Source of the DNA: Candidatus Pristimantibacillus lignocellulolyticus
Lineage (GTDB): Bacteria > Bacillota > Bacilli > Paenibacillales > Paenibacillaceae
Length of the DNA stretch: 64,000 nucleotides
NCBI GenBank assembly: GCA_023639215.1
Contig: CP097899.1
Location: 1,556,501 to 1,620,500, forward strand
Reading direction: 5' to 3'
This document shows, piece after piece, positions 51,649-60,683 of this stretch (positions within the stretch are counted from its first letter, which is position 1; each line of letters opens with the position of its first letter). The notes under the pieces were generated by a model. It worked only from the letters and a program-made list of their open reading frames with translations, did not search any database and was not told the origin of the DNA. A program made the translations under genes and the position numbers.

Positions 51649-52605
51649 TCACTTAATATTTGATTTATATTTCATCATGTTTACCGTTTGATTATGTAAT
51701 ACTAATAGTTTTTTATACCATTGATTCGTCTTTTCTGGATCTTTATCATTATAAAAAATATAGCCGCTTTTCGTCTGAATTTGTATATAAGGAGGATTTC
51801 TTTTAGTTATGTACATTCTAATTTCCCCGAGCTTACTGGAACGAAAATATCCTCGTAAAGAATTTAATGTTACTACGCCACTAATTTTTTTGACTTTAGG
51901 ATAGTTGTCTACTATTGATACACCTATAATATCCTCTACAAGAAAATTATCAGAATACATCGGATATTTAATAACTATCGTTTGACCTTGGGTAATTTGT
52001 AATTTGGGAGAATTAAATTCAGTTCGAATCATCATTAATGAAATAAGAATACAACAAAGCAATGTAATAAAAATTGTACTCCTCTTTATTATTTTTCCTG
52101 TTCGAGTTGCAGTATTAATGGTTATTCCAATACCCGCTCTTCTGGGAATGAGAACACGACGATCATTAGCATTGTCATAAGTAAATCCGTTCCTCCAATA
52201 CTCATCACCATCATCATTGACTAATAGACCGCTAACTTCTTGTTTATCATTAACGTACCAATCATGCTCTTGCTTTAGTACAATAGTTGCAATTAACGCT
52301 TGGCGGAAAGGTTTCGTTAACCAGAAAATCATTAATATTAACCAACCTATAAAATAGAGAACTTGAAATGTTGTTAATGAATGCAATGCAATAAGGGGGA
52401 TATATGATACGATCATCCATCGATTATTAATCTTTATTTTTCTGCTGTATTGCTGCTGAATAATTTGAATCTCAGGATTAGACAAAGCACCCTCAGGTAA
52501 CAATATTGCAAATAGCATGCCTTTCCGATACTTGGCTTGATTTAGGTATGTATAATAGATAATCAAATGACAAATAATTCCTATTAATACCAATATAATT
52601 GTCAA
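51649..52605 (-). CDS. Membrane protein with DUF5808 and PH-like domain
   Basis: 318 residues, TTG start with a G-rich ribosome site. Membrane segments at about 3-20, 60-100 and 185-205. A DUF5808 motif (DEYWRNGFTYDNANDRRVLIPRRAGIG, then TINTATRTGK) lies around 145-180 and is usually found beside permease or sensor modules. The C-terminal part (about 215-318) resembles a bacterial PH domain (VEDIIGVSIVDNYPKV, RGYFRSSKLGEIRMYI). Function unknown. It precedes trpB but is probably independent. Confidence 0.7.
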   Translation of the reverse strand: MTIILVLIGIICHLIIYYTYLNQAKYRKGMLFAILLPEGALSNPEIQIIQQQYSRKIKINNRWMIVSYIPLIALHSLTTFQVLYFIGWLILMIFWLTKPFRQALIATIVLKQEHDWYVNDKQEVSGLLVNDDGDEYWRNGFTYDNANDRRVLIPRRAGIGITINTATRTGKIIKRSTIFITLLCCILISLMMIRTEFNSPKLQITQGQTIVIKYPMYSDNFLVEDIIGVSIVDNYPKVKKISGVVTLNSLRGYFRSSKLGEIRMYITKRNPPYIQIQTKSGYIFYNDKDPEKTNQWYKKLLVLHNQTVNMMKYKSNIK

Positions 52606-52730
52606 TGTATGTGACCCCCCCTTTACTATTGGATATTCATTACATATCGTTCATTATAAGGCTGTCATAATTTACATTCAACGATATAATAATTAATATT
52701 TAGTTATATTTACTCATTATGGTATTTAAA

Positions 52731-52779
52731 TAAAGAGAGTAACGAATTGACTGCATGAAGTCATTCATTACTCTCTTTA
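52731..52779 (-). terminator. Terminator of the pucR gene
   Basis: Arms taaagagagtaacgaattga and tcattcattactctcttta pair with two mismatches around a short loop, right behind the pucR stop. Confidence 0.8.
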
Positions 52780-52780
52780 T

Positions 52781-54406
52781 TCACCCATGAAGATGATAGA
52801 CTTTTATCGCTAATTGTAATAATAATTTAATTTCTGGATTATCTAGTTTAAAGCCAAGCTCATGACTAATTCGTTCTAACCTGTAGTTAACGGTATTGTA
52901 ATGGACATACAATCGTTCAGCCGTTTCTTTTGCATTGCAGTTACATTCAAAATATGTTGATAACGTTGTTAGCAGCGTACCTTGTTGCTTACGTTCAAGA
53001 ACAAGCAAAGGATATAAGTAAAGCTGTTTGAATTCTTCCATTTCCTCTGTATCTTGCATGCGATAGAGAAGCAAATATACCCCTAGTTGGCTATAATGGT
53101 ATATTTCACTTTGTGTTAAATGTACCTTTCGAATTTCCATTACCCGCTTCGCTTCACGGTATGCTCCAGCAACTTCAGTAGCTTGCTCTACGACTCGACT
53201 TAAACATAGTGTAGCTTTCTTCTCATGGAGCACTGATTTTACGACATTATTAATTCCTTGCAAAAATGTATTACGCTGCTCCTTTGACCATCTTGCACCA
53301 CTTTGAGAAAGTAGAAAAGTTAATTCACCTTCTAATATAATCCACATAAGGCGTACACCTTGCTGCAATTCTGCATCCCAACGCAGTGACCTAACCATTT
53401 CCTGTAATTCTTTCACATTAGGATGCTCTTCCCAGAAAGATACAACACCAACCATATAAGTACTTGTATGATCTAATTCCCAGCCACATGCTTCTGCTCT
53501 TAGATGAATGTCAACATTGGATACCATTCTTCCAGATAGCCAATCTTGAACAAATTGATCGGAATATTTAGCTTCAATCTTCTTCCTTGCTTGCATATTA
53601 CTTATTTCAAAACCTAATAGTCGAGATGCCCAATTGACAGTTAAGGCATCCACCGTACTATACGGGCTATATTGTTCAATAATAACTAAACGATAAGATT
53701 GTTGAAACTCTCCTGGGACAATCATGCTATGTGCATGAAATGCTTCTTCTCCAATATGCAGCACGTTTGTTTCCATACGTTCTGATGAATACCATTTTTC
53801 CAATTCTTGTTCATTAACTTTTCCATACCATGCCTCAAGCTCCTGTGGCACAATGACCGTCTGATCTTGATCTATCAATATGACAGGATTATTAATCATA
53901 ATATATAGATGCTTCAAAAATGAAATTAGACCATCTCCATGCAACAATAGATGGGATAGCCTTTGCACTCTTGATTGTAGAATCATTAAGTCCTTTGCTT
54001 CGGAAACAAGAACTCGTTCCATAATTTCACGTACTAAGTCAGAGAAGGTTGTACTTGGTGGCAATTCAATTAATGGAAGTCCACAGCGATTAGCAGCATC
54101 AATAACTTCTTGCGGCACGCTATCAAAGAAACGCTTTGTTTTAATCCCAAGTGCAGCAACACCTTTTGTTGCTAATTGCTCAACTAATAATGCTAGTCGT
54201 TCAGGCCTATCTTTAAAGGGATAGCCTGTGGTCATGAGCAATTCACCAGCTCTTACCCAATCTACGACATCTGGTACTTCCATAACGTTTACACGAGTGA
54301 TCACATTATCTAGTCCTGTATGTCCGCCTAATAGGATAGCTTCTTTGAGATCGGGAACTTCAAATAGTGAATGGACCGTAAATAATTCTTGTTGAATAGT
54401 CTCCAT
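52781..54406 (-). CDS. PucR family transcriptional regulator
   Basis: 541 residues. An N-terminal PucR (purine catabolism) ligand domain (about 8-130: VLARGELLMTTGYPF-type, here WVRAGELLMTTGYPFKD), a central CdaR/GGDEF-like domain (about 290-420), and a C-terminal HTH_30 domain (NAKETAERLYVHYNTVNYRLERISHELG). In Bacillus PucR activates ureide and purine breakdown. It is the last gene of the importer-cupin-hydrolase row and probably senses the imported compound or a breakdown product. Confidence 0.9.
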   Translation of the reverse strand: METIQQELFTVHSLFEVPDLKEAILLGGHTGLDNVITRVNVMEVPDVVDWVRAGELLMTTGYPFKDRPERLALLVEQLATKGVAALGIKTKRFFDSVPQEVIDAANRCGLPLIELPPSTTFSDLVREIMERVLVSEAKDLMILQSRVQRLSHLLLHGDGLISFLKHLYIMINNPVILIDQDQTVIVPQELEAWYGKVNEQELEKWYSSERMETNVLHIGEEAFHAHSMIVPGEFQQSYRLVIIEQYSPYSTVDALTVNWASRLLGFEISNMQARKKIEAKYSDQFVQDWLSGRMVSNVDIHLRAEACGWELDHTSTYMVGVVSFWEEHPNVKELQEMVRSLRWDAELQQGVRLMWIILEGELTFLLSQSGARWSKEQRNTFLQGINNVVKSVLHEKKATLCLSRVVEQATEVAGAYREAKRVMEIRKVHLTQSEIYHYSQLGVYLLLYRMQDTEEMEEFKQLYLYPLLVLERKQQGTLLTTLSTYFECNCNAKETAERLYVHYNTVNYRLERISHELGFKLDNPEIKLLLQLAIKVYHLHG

Positions 54407-54454
54407 ATTTTACTTCCCCTCTCATCATGCTGTACGTCTATTTCATATGAATAT

Positions 54455-54480
54455 AGTCACTACAGATTACTGTAGTGACT
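54455..54480. other. Hairpin overlapping the end of the isochorismatase-fold gene
   Basis: agtcactaca and tgtagtgact (10 bp, 6-nt loop) include the stop codon of the hydrolase gene. There is no T run, so it could slow 3' decay or weakly reduce reading into pucR. Confidence 0.4.
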
Positions 54481-55135
54481 GAATTAATTCCTCTGACGAT
54501 GCTACATAGCCAAATATTCCACCTTGCTGATGAATCATTCGAAGTGCAGCGACTTGATCATTGTAATCAAATGCAGCGGTACCATCTGATAGTACAAGAC
54601 ATTGATAATCTCGATCATTTGCTTCCCTAACCGTACTATGCACGCACACATGAGTTGTAACACCACAGACGAGTAGATGTGTAATACTGTGTTGCTGCAG
54701 CACATCATCAAGTTCTGTCTTATAGAAAGCCCCTTTTCCTGGCTTATCAATAATAATTTCGTTATCCATTGGTGTAAGCTCGGGGACAATACTATGCCCT
54801 AGTTCACCTCTAATGAGAATACGGCCCATTGGTCCAACATCTCCAATACCCGCACCTTGCTGACGACTTCGGGCTAATTTGGAAGGAGGGCAATCTGATA
54901 GATCAGGGAGATGTCCCTCTCTCGTATGAATGACTAATATTCCTTGCTGACGTGCTATCTCTAGTACATGCTGCAACGTTGGAATAATAGATTTGGTTAA
55001 CGTAATATCATTGCCTAACATTTCACCAAATCCACCGGCTGCACAAAAATCGTTTTGCATATCTATGATGAGTAATGCTGTGGACTCTTTTGAATAATGA
55101 AATGAATACGGTAATGCTTGTTCAACGATATTCAT
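54467..55135 (-). CDS. Isochorismatase-fold cysteine hydrolase (ureide amidohydrolase candidate)
   Basis: 222 residues, GGGGGA ribosome site. The catalytic triad of the family is D25 (LLIIDMQNDFC), K131 (IIDKPGKGAFY) and C164 (GVTTHVCVHSTVREANDR). It is clearly related to the biuret-hydrolase-like protein at 62470 (shared HTREGH, PDLSD, GRIL.RGE, DKPGKG, REANDR), but its active-site surroundings differ (ITTDVC there against VTTHVC here). Candidate substrates are triuret, carboxybiuret, or another N-carbamoyl compound. Being with importer and PucR genes supports ureide degradation. Confidence 0.8.
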   Translation of the reverse strand: MNIVEQALPYSFHYSKESTALLIIDMQNDFCAAGGFGEMLGNDITLTKSIIPTLQHVLEIARQQGILVIHTREGHLPDLSDCPPSKLARSRQQGAGIGDVGPMGRILIRGELGHSIVPELTPMDNEIIIDKPGKGAFYKTELDDVLQQHSITHLLVCGVTTHVCVHSTVREANDRDYQCLVLSDGTAAFDYNDQVAALRMIHQQGGIFGYVASSEELIQSLQ

Positions 55136-55220
55136 GATCGATTCCCCCTTCGTAGAGTTGTGTGCAATTAGATAATTTACTACGTTAATCTTCTAGCACA
55201 ATATGTGTTTTAAAAGTCGA

Positions 55221-55661
55221 TTACATTCCTTTTAATGGACGATCAACAGCTACATCAACTAGTGTTGTATCAAAAAATACATTGTGCGGAACATTTTCTT
55301 CTACGGGTAAAAAGATACTAATCTGCTCAGAATCTATACTACCTTCATTTACTACGGAATGGACAACCTCAGCTGGAACATGGAATGTATCTCCCGCCTT
55401 GTAAGATTTCCACTCACCATTACATAACAAGCGAACTTGGCCAACTGTAATATGAATAATTTCAGCTACATTATGATAGTGAGGAAGAACGGCGCCACCG
55501 ACGCCGATCTTTTCCCACAGTACTGAATTTGCACGGAATCCCATTGCATTAGCAGATGCCGCAGTTACGATTTCTCGATGATACAGCTCCACATGATTAG
55601 GCATTAACTCCCACTGCTGATCTGCCATTTCTATTACTGTCGTTACTTCTTGCTTACTCAT
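55221..55661 (-). CDS. Cupin domain protein
   Basis: 146 residues, AGAGGG ribosome site. A single cupin barrel with motif 1 LPHYHNVAEIIHITVGQVRLL (two His and a Glu as metal ligands) and motif 2 GDTFHVPAEVVHSVVNEG. Some cupins in ureide pathways are lyases or aminohydrolases (AllE/UglA types are double-domain; this one is single). Alternatively it binds a ligand for regulation. It lies between the substrate-binding protein and the hydrolase genes, 36 nt after the former. Confidence 0.75.
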   Translation of the reverse strand: MSKQEVTTVIEMADQQWELMPNHVELYHREIVTAASANAMGFRANSVLWEKIGVGGAVLPHYHNVAEIIHITVGQVRLLCNGEWKSYKAGDTFHVPAEVVHSVVNEGSIDSEQISIFLPVEENVPHNVFFDTTLVDVAVDRPLKGM

Positions 55662-55697
55662 CTGCTCAACCCTCTTTCTAGATTGTATTCATCTCTA

Positions 55698-56873
55698 TTA
55701 TTGTGGAATTGTACCGATGACACCTTCTACTAGGTAATTTGTAGATTCAAGATCTTCAACTGAAAGTACTTGATCTACTTCAATACGTACGGATCCACTT
55801 TGATCGTTAATTGGTCCTGCGAATGGATTCAATGTTCCATCTAGAAGTCCTGCTTTTTGTTCTTCTACATATTGTTGTACTTCTGCAGGAACATTTGCTC
55901 CGAATGTGCTAAGTTTTACTACCTCATCGGCCAATGTACCACGATATTTACCATCATATTTACTGCCTTTGAATTGACCTTCTGTCCCTACTTTAACCAT
56001 ATCTACGAATAGATCTCCCCAGTTCCATTCAGAACCAGTTACCCATCCATTCGGAGCAAGTTCATTAGCATCCGCATGATAACCAACTGTCATAATACCA
56101 CTGCGTTCTGCTGTTTCTACTACAGTTTTCATACAATCTTGGTGAAGTGTTAATAGATCTGCACCTGCGTCAATTAGTGAGTTAGCTGCATTAGCCTGTT
56201 GACCAGGATCACACCAGCTACCAGTAAATACAACGTTTGTTGTAATTTCAGGGTTAACCGATTGTGCACCAAGTGTAAATGCGTTAATGTTCAATAGTAC
56301 TTGGGGAATAGGTACGGATACGATAAAACCTAATTTTCCAGTTTCGGACATTTTACCTGCAGCAACACCTGCTAGATATACAGGTTCCCAAATCGTACCG
56401 AAGTAAGTACCTAGATTTTCCGCAGTTTTCAATCCGCCTTGGTGGTAGAACAACACATCGGGATGACGCTTTGCAACATTAAGTGCTGGTTCTAAGTGTC
56501 CATATGATGTTGGAAAAATTATTTTTGCACCTTCTTGAATCATTTGTTCCATAACACGTTCAGCTTCTGCACTTTCAGGTACATTCTCTGCACGAATAAC
56601 TTTAAGGTCAGGATAAGCTTCTTCTACAGCTACACTCCCTAGATAAGCTGCTTGGTTATAACCATAGTCATCTTTTGTTCCGACAAAAATAAATCCTACT
56701 GCTGAACTATCTAAACCTGCCACAACATTACTTACCGATTGGTCTGAATTATTAGTATTACCGCCATTTGATGTACTTGCATTGCTACCTGGTTGACTAC
56801 AGCCTGTTACGACTAGCATAAGAGCTAGTACTAGTACTATCATTGATTTCAATCCGTTGTTACGTATTTTCAT
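55698..56873 (-). CDS. BMP-family ABC transporter substrate-binding lipoprotein
   Basis: Start ATG 56873 (GGAGGG 7 nt upstream), about 391 residues. Lipoprotein signal with lipobox LVVTGC, then a Ser/Asn-rich linker. The periplasmic-binding type I fold of the Bmp family (nucleoside or purine binders): FVGTKDDYGYNQAAYLGSV, ENLGTYFGTIWEPVYLAGVAAG, LTLHQDCMKT, GYHADANELAP. The position with two permeases and an ATPase and with ureide hydrolases suggests binding of a ureide instead of a nucleoside. Confidence 0.88.
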   Translation of the reverse strand: MKIRNNGLKSMIVLVLALMLVVTGCSQPGSNASTSNGGNTNNSDQSVSNVVAGLDSSAVGFIFVGTKDDYGYNQAAYLGSVAVEEAYPDLKVIRAENVPESAEAERVMEQMIQEGAKIIFPTSYGHLEPALNVAKRHPDVLFYHQGGLKTAENLGTYFGTIWEPVYLAGVAAGKMSETGKLGFIVSVPIPQVLLNINAFTLGAQSVNPEITTNVVFTGSWCDPGQQANAANSLIDAGADLLTLHQDCMKTVVETAERSGIMTVGYHADANELAPNGWVTGSEWNWGDLFVDMVKVGTEGQFKGSKYDGKYRGTLADEVVKLSTFGANVPAEVQQYVEEQKAGLLDGTLNPFAGPINDQSGSVRIEVDQVLSVEDLESTNYLVEGVIGTIPQ

Positions 56874-56949
56874 GTTGTTTCCCTCCACTTTTCTAATCTA
56901 TTTGTATACTGCTTCAAAACTATATTGAGCGAGTTAAACTACTTAAAGC

Positions 56950-57855
56950 TTAACCCGAACCTGCGAGTACTTTTCCAAGTGCCTCGGGGGTTTGACTTTG
57001 TTTACGCCGCTCTACAATAAGAAGTGCTACTAAAGTCAGTACATATGGAACCATGAATAAGAAGTAAGGAGAGATTGCTAATCCTTGCTGTTGTACCGTC
57101 AATTGTAATGCTTGAGCGGCGCCAAATAGATATGCGCCAATCATTGCTTTCAACGGCTTCCATGATGCGAATATAACGAGTGCTACTGCTACAACACCTC
57201 GACCCGCGACCATGTTCTCTACCCAGCTATGGGTATAGGCCACAGATAATTGTGCTCCACCAATACCTGCAAGGAAACCACCAGCTAATACAGCTAAGTA
57301 ACGAACAAGCTTAGGATTAATTCCACTTGCGAACAACACCTCTTCACGTTCTCCTGCAGCTCTCAAAATAACACCGAGACGAGTACGGAAAATGACATAC
57401 CACAATAATGGAACAAGTAATAATGATAAATAGGTTAAGGGGTCATGATTGAATAAAATTTTCCCGATAAACGGAATGTCTGATAAGTAAGGAATAGGTA
57501 CCGGATTAAACCCAACGATTTGTTGACTTACAAAGTTTTTACCGAAGAAGGCTGTTATTCCCATTCCAAAAAACATAATCGTTAAACCTGTAGCTAGTTG
57601 ATTTGCACCACAACTAAGTACGAGAAAAGCATGAATTAATGAAATAAGTAGACCACATACTCCTCCTGCTAATGTCCCTATCCAAGGGTTTCCTGTCCAT
57701 ACGGTTACAGCAAATCCGCCTAGTGCACCGCATAACATCGAGCCTTCTGTACCTAGATTTATTACGCCTGCTCGTTCAGAAATTAATTCGCCTTGGCTGG
57801 CAATCATAACCGAAGTACCCGATCGTATTGCCCCTGTTAAAATATCTGCAATCAT
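56950..57855 (-). CDS. ABC transporter permease, NupQ-like
   Basis: 301 residues, about eight membrane segments. The N-terminal AIRSGTSVMIASQGELISERAGVINLGTEGSMLCGALGGF is the BPD_transp_2 signature of BMP-type importers. Its start overlaps the stop of the other permease by 4 nt. Together the two permeases form the heterodimeric channel. Confidence 0.88.
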   Translation of the reverse strand: MIADILTGAIRSGTSVMIASQGELISERAGVINLGTEGSMLCGALGGFAVTVWTGNPWIGTLAGGVCGLLISLIHAFLVLSCGANQLATGLTIMFFGMGITAFFGKNFVSQQIVGFNPVPIPYLSDIPFIGKILFNHDPLTYLSLLLVPLLWYVIFRTRLGVILRAAGEREEVLFASGINPKLVRYLAVLAGGFLAGIGGAQLSVAYTHSWVENMVAGRGVVAVALVIFASWKPLKAMIGAYLFGAAQALQLTVQQQGLAISPYFLFMVPYVLTLVALLIVERRKQSQTPEALGKVLAGSG

Positions 57856-58904
57856 TTTTTCACCAGCTTTCCGCTTCCAAGAATAAAGAATAAAACAAGT
57901 GCCATTAAAATATTTACGGAAGAAGACGGTAAGCCTGAGAAAATCTCAAGTTTATTTCCTGCAACACTAATCATACCTAGTAAGAAGGCTGAGGCCATTA
58001 AGCGAATGGGATGATTCCAAGCCATCATTGCTGCCAAGAAACCTAAATAACCAAAATTTGTTCCAACTGAAGCACGTAAACGTCCTTCAATACCAGCTAT
58101 TTCAATCATTCCTGCAATACCAGCAAGTGCACCAGCGGCAATTAATACCCAGAAATACATTTTATTAATTTGAAATCCAGCGCGTTCTGCTGCCAATCGA
58201 TTGCTACCTAATACTCTAATCTTGAAGCCTAATCTCGTTTTCGTAAGCACAAACCATACGATAATAGCTAATACAATGGCGACGATAAACCCTACATGTA
58301 GACGAGTACCATTAATAATTGGAAGTCTTAGTGTGTTTGCAATTTCGGGAGAGAATGGCCAGTTAAAAGAATTAGGATCTTTCAACATACCGTGAACGAA
58401 AAATCCTACAATGAATACTGCCACGTAGTTCAGTAGTACACTTGTAATAGTCTCGTTTAACTTGCCTTTTACTTTCAATACAGCGACTAGTCCAGCCCAT
58501 ACTGCACCACCACATGCACCTGCAAGTAACATAATTGGGATACCAATCATCGCAGGCATCGTATCAAGGTAGAAAACTGCAAACCAGGTAGCGAATAATG
58601 CACCAATGGCTAACTGTCCTTCACCACCAACATTGACTAATCCTGCTTTCGCAGGTAATGCTGCTGCTAACCCCGTAAGAATGAACGGTGTAGCCTTAAG
58701 TAATACTTCACCCAATCCATATAGATTACCAAATGTCGTCTGTACCATTGACCAGTAGAGCTCAATCGGATTTACTTTATAAAACGTTAGAAATATTCCA
58801 AACACGATAAAAGGTGCAATAATGGCAGCACTTTGTATCATCCATGATTGATTCCGTGCTAGAAAGGATTTATTATCTTTTGTAATCGTTGCGGCTATAC
58901 TCAT
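57852..58904 (-). CDS. ABC transporter permease, NupP-like
   Basis: 350 residues, about nine or ten membrane segments. KATPFILTGLAAALPAKAGLVNVGGEGQLAIGALFATW is the signature of the first permease in this class; RAGFQINKMYFWVLIAAGALAGIAGMIE follows. 4-nt overlaps with both neighbouring genes show tight coupling. Confidence 0.88.
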   Translation of the reverse strand: MSIAATITKDNKSFLARNQSWMIQSAAIIAPFIVFGIFLTFYKVNPIELYWSMVQTTFGNLYGLGEVLLKATPFILTGLAAALPAKAGLVNVGGEGQLAIGALFATWFAVFYLDTMPAMIGIPIMLLAGACGGAVWAGLVAVLKVKGKLNETITSVLLNYVAVFIVGFFVHGMLKDPNSFNWPFSPEIANTLRLPIINGTRLHVGFIVAIVLAIIVWFVLTKTRLGFKIRVLGSNRLAAERAGFQINKMYFWVLIAAGALAGIAGMIEIAGIEGRLRASVGTNFGYLGFLAAMMAWNHPIRLMASAFLLGMISVAGNKLEIFSGLPSSSVNILMALVLFFILGSGKLVKK

Positions 58905-60427
58905 GTTGACTCTCCTTTCAGCATTAACTGTCCTATTTGGGATGCATCCGTTGTTGCTGTTTCATATGGTTGTGAAATTCGTTTTCCCGATAAAACAACT
59001 AGCTCATCGGAAAGTTTGAACAATTCGTCTAAATCTTCTGAAAATAACACAATTGCTGTTCCTTGTTCTGCAAGTTCAACAAGATGTTGTTGTATTGTTC
59101 TTGTTGTTCCAATATCTAAACCACGACTTGGATAACTAATAACAAGTACTTCCGGTGTGCGTATTAAAGCTCTTGTTAGTACCATTCGTTGTACATTGCC
59201 ACCCGATAGTGTATCTGCATGACGTTGTCCATCAGCAAGTGCTAATGAGTTAGCTTCTTTGCTGAGTTGAAGCTCTTGCGCAAGCATCTTCCAATCTATA
59301 CCCATCGATTTCTTTTTCATAGGCATACCGTCTAGTATCATATGTTCTAGAATTGAGAAGCCCGGTATAACAGATTCTTTAATAGGGTCTTCTGATACAA
59401 AGCTAACTCCCGCTTCTAGAAATGTTCTAACGTCTGGTTTGCACGCTTGACCTTTTAACTCAATGGAACCTTTCACCAGCTTTCTTAATCCAAACAGAAC
59501 CTCCGCTAGTTCTCGTTGTCCACTTCCTGAAATCCCTGCTATGCCAACGATTTGACCTTTTTTCACTGTAAAATCTATATCTTGAATGACAATCTCACCG
59601 TAATCGCCTTTAATAGTTCCGCTTTTTATTTGTAATGATGTTTCTGAGAATATATTGTTTGTATCTTTCATCACTGTTTTTAACTCTTTGTTCCCCATCA
59701 TCGCTGCAATTAATTCGTCAGCAGTAAGACCATCTTCCTTACTCGCAGAATAGGTAAGTACACCGCTTCTTAAAACACTTACTTGATCGGCAACAGCTAG
59801 CACTTCATTAATCTTGTGAGTAATTAACAAAATTCCATATCCATCTTCACGAAGCATTTTCAACATATTAAGAAAGGCTTCTACTTCTTGCGGTACAAGA
59901 ACACTTGTCGGTTCGTCGAAAATAATTATTTTTGTACCTTCTGCTAGTAATACTTTTACAATTTCAAGTCGCTGACGTTGTCCAAGATCCAATTGCCATA
60001 CATATGCTTCGGGATCAACAGCTAAGCCGTATTTTGTAGATATTTCAATAATTCTTTTCTTTAATTTTTTTCTATTGAAAGAGAAGCCTTTTTCTACAGC
60101 TAAAGCGATATTATCTAAAATTGTTAAAGCAGGTACAACACGAAAATCCTGAAATACCATGCCTATTCCTTTCGCCCGCGCCTTGGTAGGTGGATGTAGT
60201 TCTACCTCTTGATCATCCATCATAATCGTTCCACCATCTGGGGCATATACGCCGTACAACATTTTCATCAACGTGCTTTTTCCTGCTCCGTTCTCACCTA
60301 GAATGGCATGTATGGAACTTTGCTTAACCACCATATCAATATCACTATTTGCTACTAGAGAACCAAATACTTTCGTTAGTCCTTTTGTTTTCAGGAGATA
60401 GTTATTTGCATTTCTTCCTGTTGCCAT
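58901..60427 (-). CDS. ABC transporter ATPase with two nucleotide-binding domains, NupO-like
   Basis: 508 residues, AAGGAGAT ribosome site. The first domain has Walker A LGENGAGKST and Walker B IIIFDEPTSVLVPQE; the signature is DLGQRQRLEIVKVL. The second domain has GISGSGQREL in place of a full Walker A and signature TLSGGNVQRM, as in sugar and nucleoside importers of the RbsA/NupO group. Powers uptake through the two permeases. Confidence 0.92.
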   Translation of the reverse strand: MATGRNANNYLLKTKGLTKVFGSLVANSDIDMVVKQSSIHAILGENGAGKSTLMKMLYGVYAPDGGTIMMDDQEVELHPPTKARAKGIGMVFQDFRVVPALTILDNIALAVEKGFSFNRKKLKKRIIEISTKYGLAVDPEAYVWQLDLGQRQRLEIVKVLLAEGTKIIIFDEPTSVLVPQEVEAFLNMLKMLREDGYGILLITHKINEVLAVADQVSVLRSGVLTYSASKEDGLTADELIAAMMGNKELKTVMKDTNNIFSETSLQIKSGTIKGDYGEIVIQDIDFTVKKGQIVGIAGISGSGQRELAEVLFGLRKLVKGSIELKGQACKPDVRTFLEAGVSFVSEDPIKESVIPGFSILEHMILDGMPMKKKSMGIDWKMLAQELQLSKEANSLALADGQRHADTLSGGNVQRMVLTRALIRTPEVLVISYPSRGLDIGTTRTIQQHLVELAEQGTAIVLFSEDLDELFKLSDELVVLSGKRISQPYETATTDASQIGQLMLKGEST

Positions 60428-60446
60428 ATGTCCATCTCCTTTTATA

Positions 60447-60463
60447 TGTTAGTTAATGTTACA
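60447..60463. promoter_or_regulatory. GlnR/TnrA-type box before the ABC importer genes
   Basis: TGTTAGTTAATGTTACA matches TGTNA-N7-TNACA at all eight fixed bases. It lies 20-36 nt before the ATPase start, downstream of a TATAAT element at 60497-60492, thus in a place where a repressor would block elongation or initiation. Confidence 0.5.
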
Positions 60464-60483
60464 TTTTTTCTCGTTTTTTTCTT

Positions 60484-60507
60484 ATATCCAAATTATATAA
60501 CATGAAA
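60484..60507 (-). promoter_or_regulatory. Shared upstream element with -10 box (importer side)
   Basis: On the minus strand TTTCATGTTATATAAT occurs here and also before the biuret-hydrolase gene (about 63203-63218). The TATAAT can be the -10 box; no good -35 is seen, which suits an activated promoter. Confidence 0.5.
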
Positions 60508-60620
60508 ATGTAATAATCTTTATATTAGATTCACAAATATATGCACTATTATTTGTATTTCAACGATAAAAGTAACATGTATATAACATATAACGCGTGT
60601 TATGTATGTGTCCTCATATC

Positions 60621-60673
60621 AAAAAAGCGTCCAATGATCATGAGTTATTCCCCCATCATCATTGGACGCTTTC
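60621..60673 (-). terminator. Terminator of the biuret/allophanate operon
   Basis: Arms aaaagcgtccaatgatca and atcatcattggacgctttt pair strongly; a run of T follows on the minus strand. It separates the hydrolase operon from the importer operon. Confidence 0.85.
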
Positions 60674-60683
60674 TATAACGTAA

